A stretch of 51,301 bases of DNA from a virus, in the IMG/VR virus record IMGVR_UViG_3300007523_000017, positions 1 through 51,301 of that record. One strand, 5' to 3'. The notes below the pieces were generated by a model. It saw only the letters and a list, made by a program, of their open reading frames with translations. It had not been told where the DNA came from and searched no databases. The position numbers and the translations under genes were made by a program. Of the stretch, positions 50,364 to 51,301 are shown in pieces (position 1 is the stretch's first letter; every line of letters starts with the position of its first letter).

Positions 50364-51301
50364 CTTCTACACCCACGATTATAACCGAATCGTTTATATC
50401 AAGATTATTAGCCTTGTTTAGACGATAGGCATAAAATACAGTAACAGCTAAACACTGTTCAGTAAAACTAAAGCAAAAACAGATAGCGGGACCGACGCGC
50501 CCCGTGAACGTACAAGATCAAAGCGTATAGGTTACACATAAAAATCACATAAACACAAACCCAAATCATTTTCAAAAGCACAATAATAGTTTCGAATCAC
50601 AGTTAAGGTTAGCGAGCCAAGTTAGAATTTCGCCGGCGTGTCTTTCGGAGAGGAGAGCAACAGCCAGGTCCTATGGATGTGCATAGGCGAACTCCAAAGA
50701 ACTAGATCGGACCCATGAAAGTGGCTGACACCTTGCAATCTAATGTAAGTGGAGTGAATTAAAAATTTGTTGCGGGTAAGTAAAAGAAAGGTATGCCCCG
50801 CAAACGGTGTAGTGACTGTCTGATAGGAACTACTAATACCGCGAGGACGTATGAAGCTGAGCTTCTTATCCCCCATCCAGGCCGCTGTAATATGCGTGAA
50901 GTTGACATAAGCAATCCAATACTTCAATTAATAGTCTGTTCAGACTCTGGCGACGCTGTTAAGTCGTGACGAGAAAGGGTATCGAAGCATTTTCTAATTT
51001 TATTTAGATTTTGCTTCGTTACCCTTTCTCTGACTTTACCGTTAAGTATTCTAAGTCCAATGCAGTATGAATAATTGTTTTGCTTTACTAGCTGATCGAA
51101 CGAGAAGTGAACGAAGTTTACGTAGTGAGTGTTTCGTGAAGATCATGGTCCACTGGACCACTAAGCATTACATTAGTTCTTTTATAAATTCGCTTTATAA
51201 GTTTAAGGACATCCACGTCCGTTTCAGAATGAATGTCAGTATGTGATCGAAGACGTATTCTGAATATTTCGTTTGAGTGACATTCGAATGATATTATGCC
51301 A
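50364..51301. other. Gene-free region rich in hairpins
   Basis: No credible protein gene in about 940 bases. Many perfect stems are visible: CCTATG/CATAGG (50670-50687), TGCGGG/CCCGCA (50771-50802), GAAGC/GCTTC (50853-50865), AGTCTG/CAGACT (50933-50946), TGGTCCA/TGGACCA (51146-51160), TTATAAA/TTTATAA (51182-51200) and GGAC/GTCC (51207-51220). The density suggests one or more structured RNAs, or an origin or packaging region. No tRNA was found. Confidence 0.5.
50971..51030. other. 19-bp near-perfect hairpin
   Basis: GAGAAAGGGTATCGAAGCA (50971-50989) pairs with TGCTTCGTTACCCTTTCTC (51012-51030) with one mismatch, around an AT-rich 22-base loop. The strongest stem in the window. It is followed by TGACTTT, not a U-run. 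It could be a small RNA, an RNase III site or a cruciform. Confidence 0.6.

Noticed and set aside
50585-50602. TTTCGAATC as a tRNA T-arm
   Set aside because: No matching acceptor, D or anticodon arms could be drawn around it.
50760-50870. Resemblance to the 5' domain of small-subunit rRNA (GCGGGTAAGTAA, ACTAATACCGC)
   Set aside because: Only short islands match; flanking helices and the rest of the rRNA are absent.
50622-50927. 101-codon - strand frame in the right-hand region
   Set aside because: No SD, unlikely composition, and it spans several hairpins.

Overview
The window is most of the baseplate/tail and recombination region of a large, AT-rich, T4-like myovirus (contractile tail). 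Nearly every gene that can be named belongs to T4-type phages: baseplate wedge gp25, gp6 and gp53, a gp5-type spike-lysozyme, recombination nucleases gp46/gp47 and the late sigma factor gp55. Homing elements typical of such phages are also present: two or three GIY-YIG genes and an intein. Host and full genome size cannot be read from the window. No tRNA, rRNA, CRISPR array or insertion sequence was found.

Layout. (1) 1-1540 looks foreign to the rest. A GC-rich leader (1-144) is followed by a segment (145-1540) in which the + strand almost never has C after a pyrimidine. That segment holds two small genes, each behind a sigma70-like promoter with an inverted repeat in its spacer, then a hairpin and three 19-bp direct repeats. 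(2) 1764-7206, + strand, is a densely overlapping array of 23 small paralogous genes (about 63-100 codons). They share a C-terminal signature (E/D-D-A-V-A-F-K-L-K-F-G) but have very different N-terminal parts; one unrelated small gene sits among them. (3) 7286-10197, + strand, holds small membrane or unknown proteins, a possible thaumatin-fold protein, and a DEDDh exonuclease cassette behind a consensus promoter. (4) 17494 down to 10160, - strand, is a tightly coupled operon: three GT-A type glycosyltransferases, another probable glycosyltransferase, two SAM methyltransferases and a nucleotide-sugar dehydrogenase. It lies directly downstream of tail-fibre-like genes. (5) 43489 down to 17554, - strand, is the baseplate/tail block: tube-cap-like protein, gp53, hub-like proteins, gp5 spike with lysozyme, M15 peptidase, gp25, a homing endonuclease, gp6, a 3545-residue giant wedge protein, a second homing endonuclease beside a partial gene duplicate, and tail-fibre-like proteins. 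(6) 43607-48925, + strand, holds gp55 with an intein, then gp47 and gp46, then a GIY-YIG-like protein. (7) 48894-50324 holds a decayed nuclease fragment, a PD-(D/E)XK nuclease and a GH108 endolysin read outward from a perfect palindrome containing two head-to-head late-promoter motifs. (8) 50325-51301 has no convincing gene but many hairpins.

How it works together. Five or so sigma70-type promoters (TTGACA/TATAAT-like) serve early-type + strand genes, including the one that makes gp55. The motif GATAAATA, close to the T4 late promoter TATAAATA, lies upstream of most - strand virion transcription units, of the last array gene and of the endolysin; gp55 is its expected reader. At six of these sites, sequence upstream of the predicted late start can pair with or next to the ribosome-binding site. 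Read-through (early) RNA would then be poorly translated and true late RNA freely translated, as known for T4 gene e. Here the arrangement looks systematic.

The strongest candidates for new biology are the 23-gene array with its conserved gene junctions, the YC-depleted island with its protein almost free of Gly, Pro, Trp, Asp and Glu, the late-promoter/hairpin switches, the intein inside gp55, and a spike lysozyme carrying His where T4 lysozyme has the catalytic Thr26.
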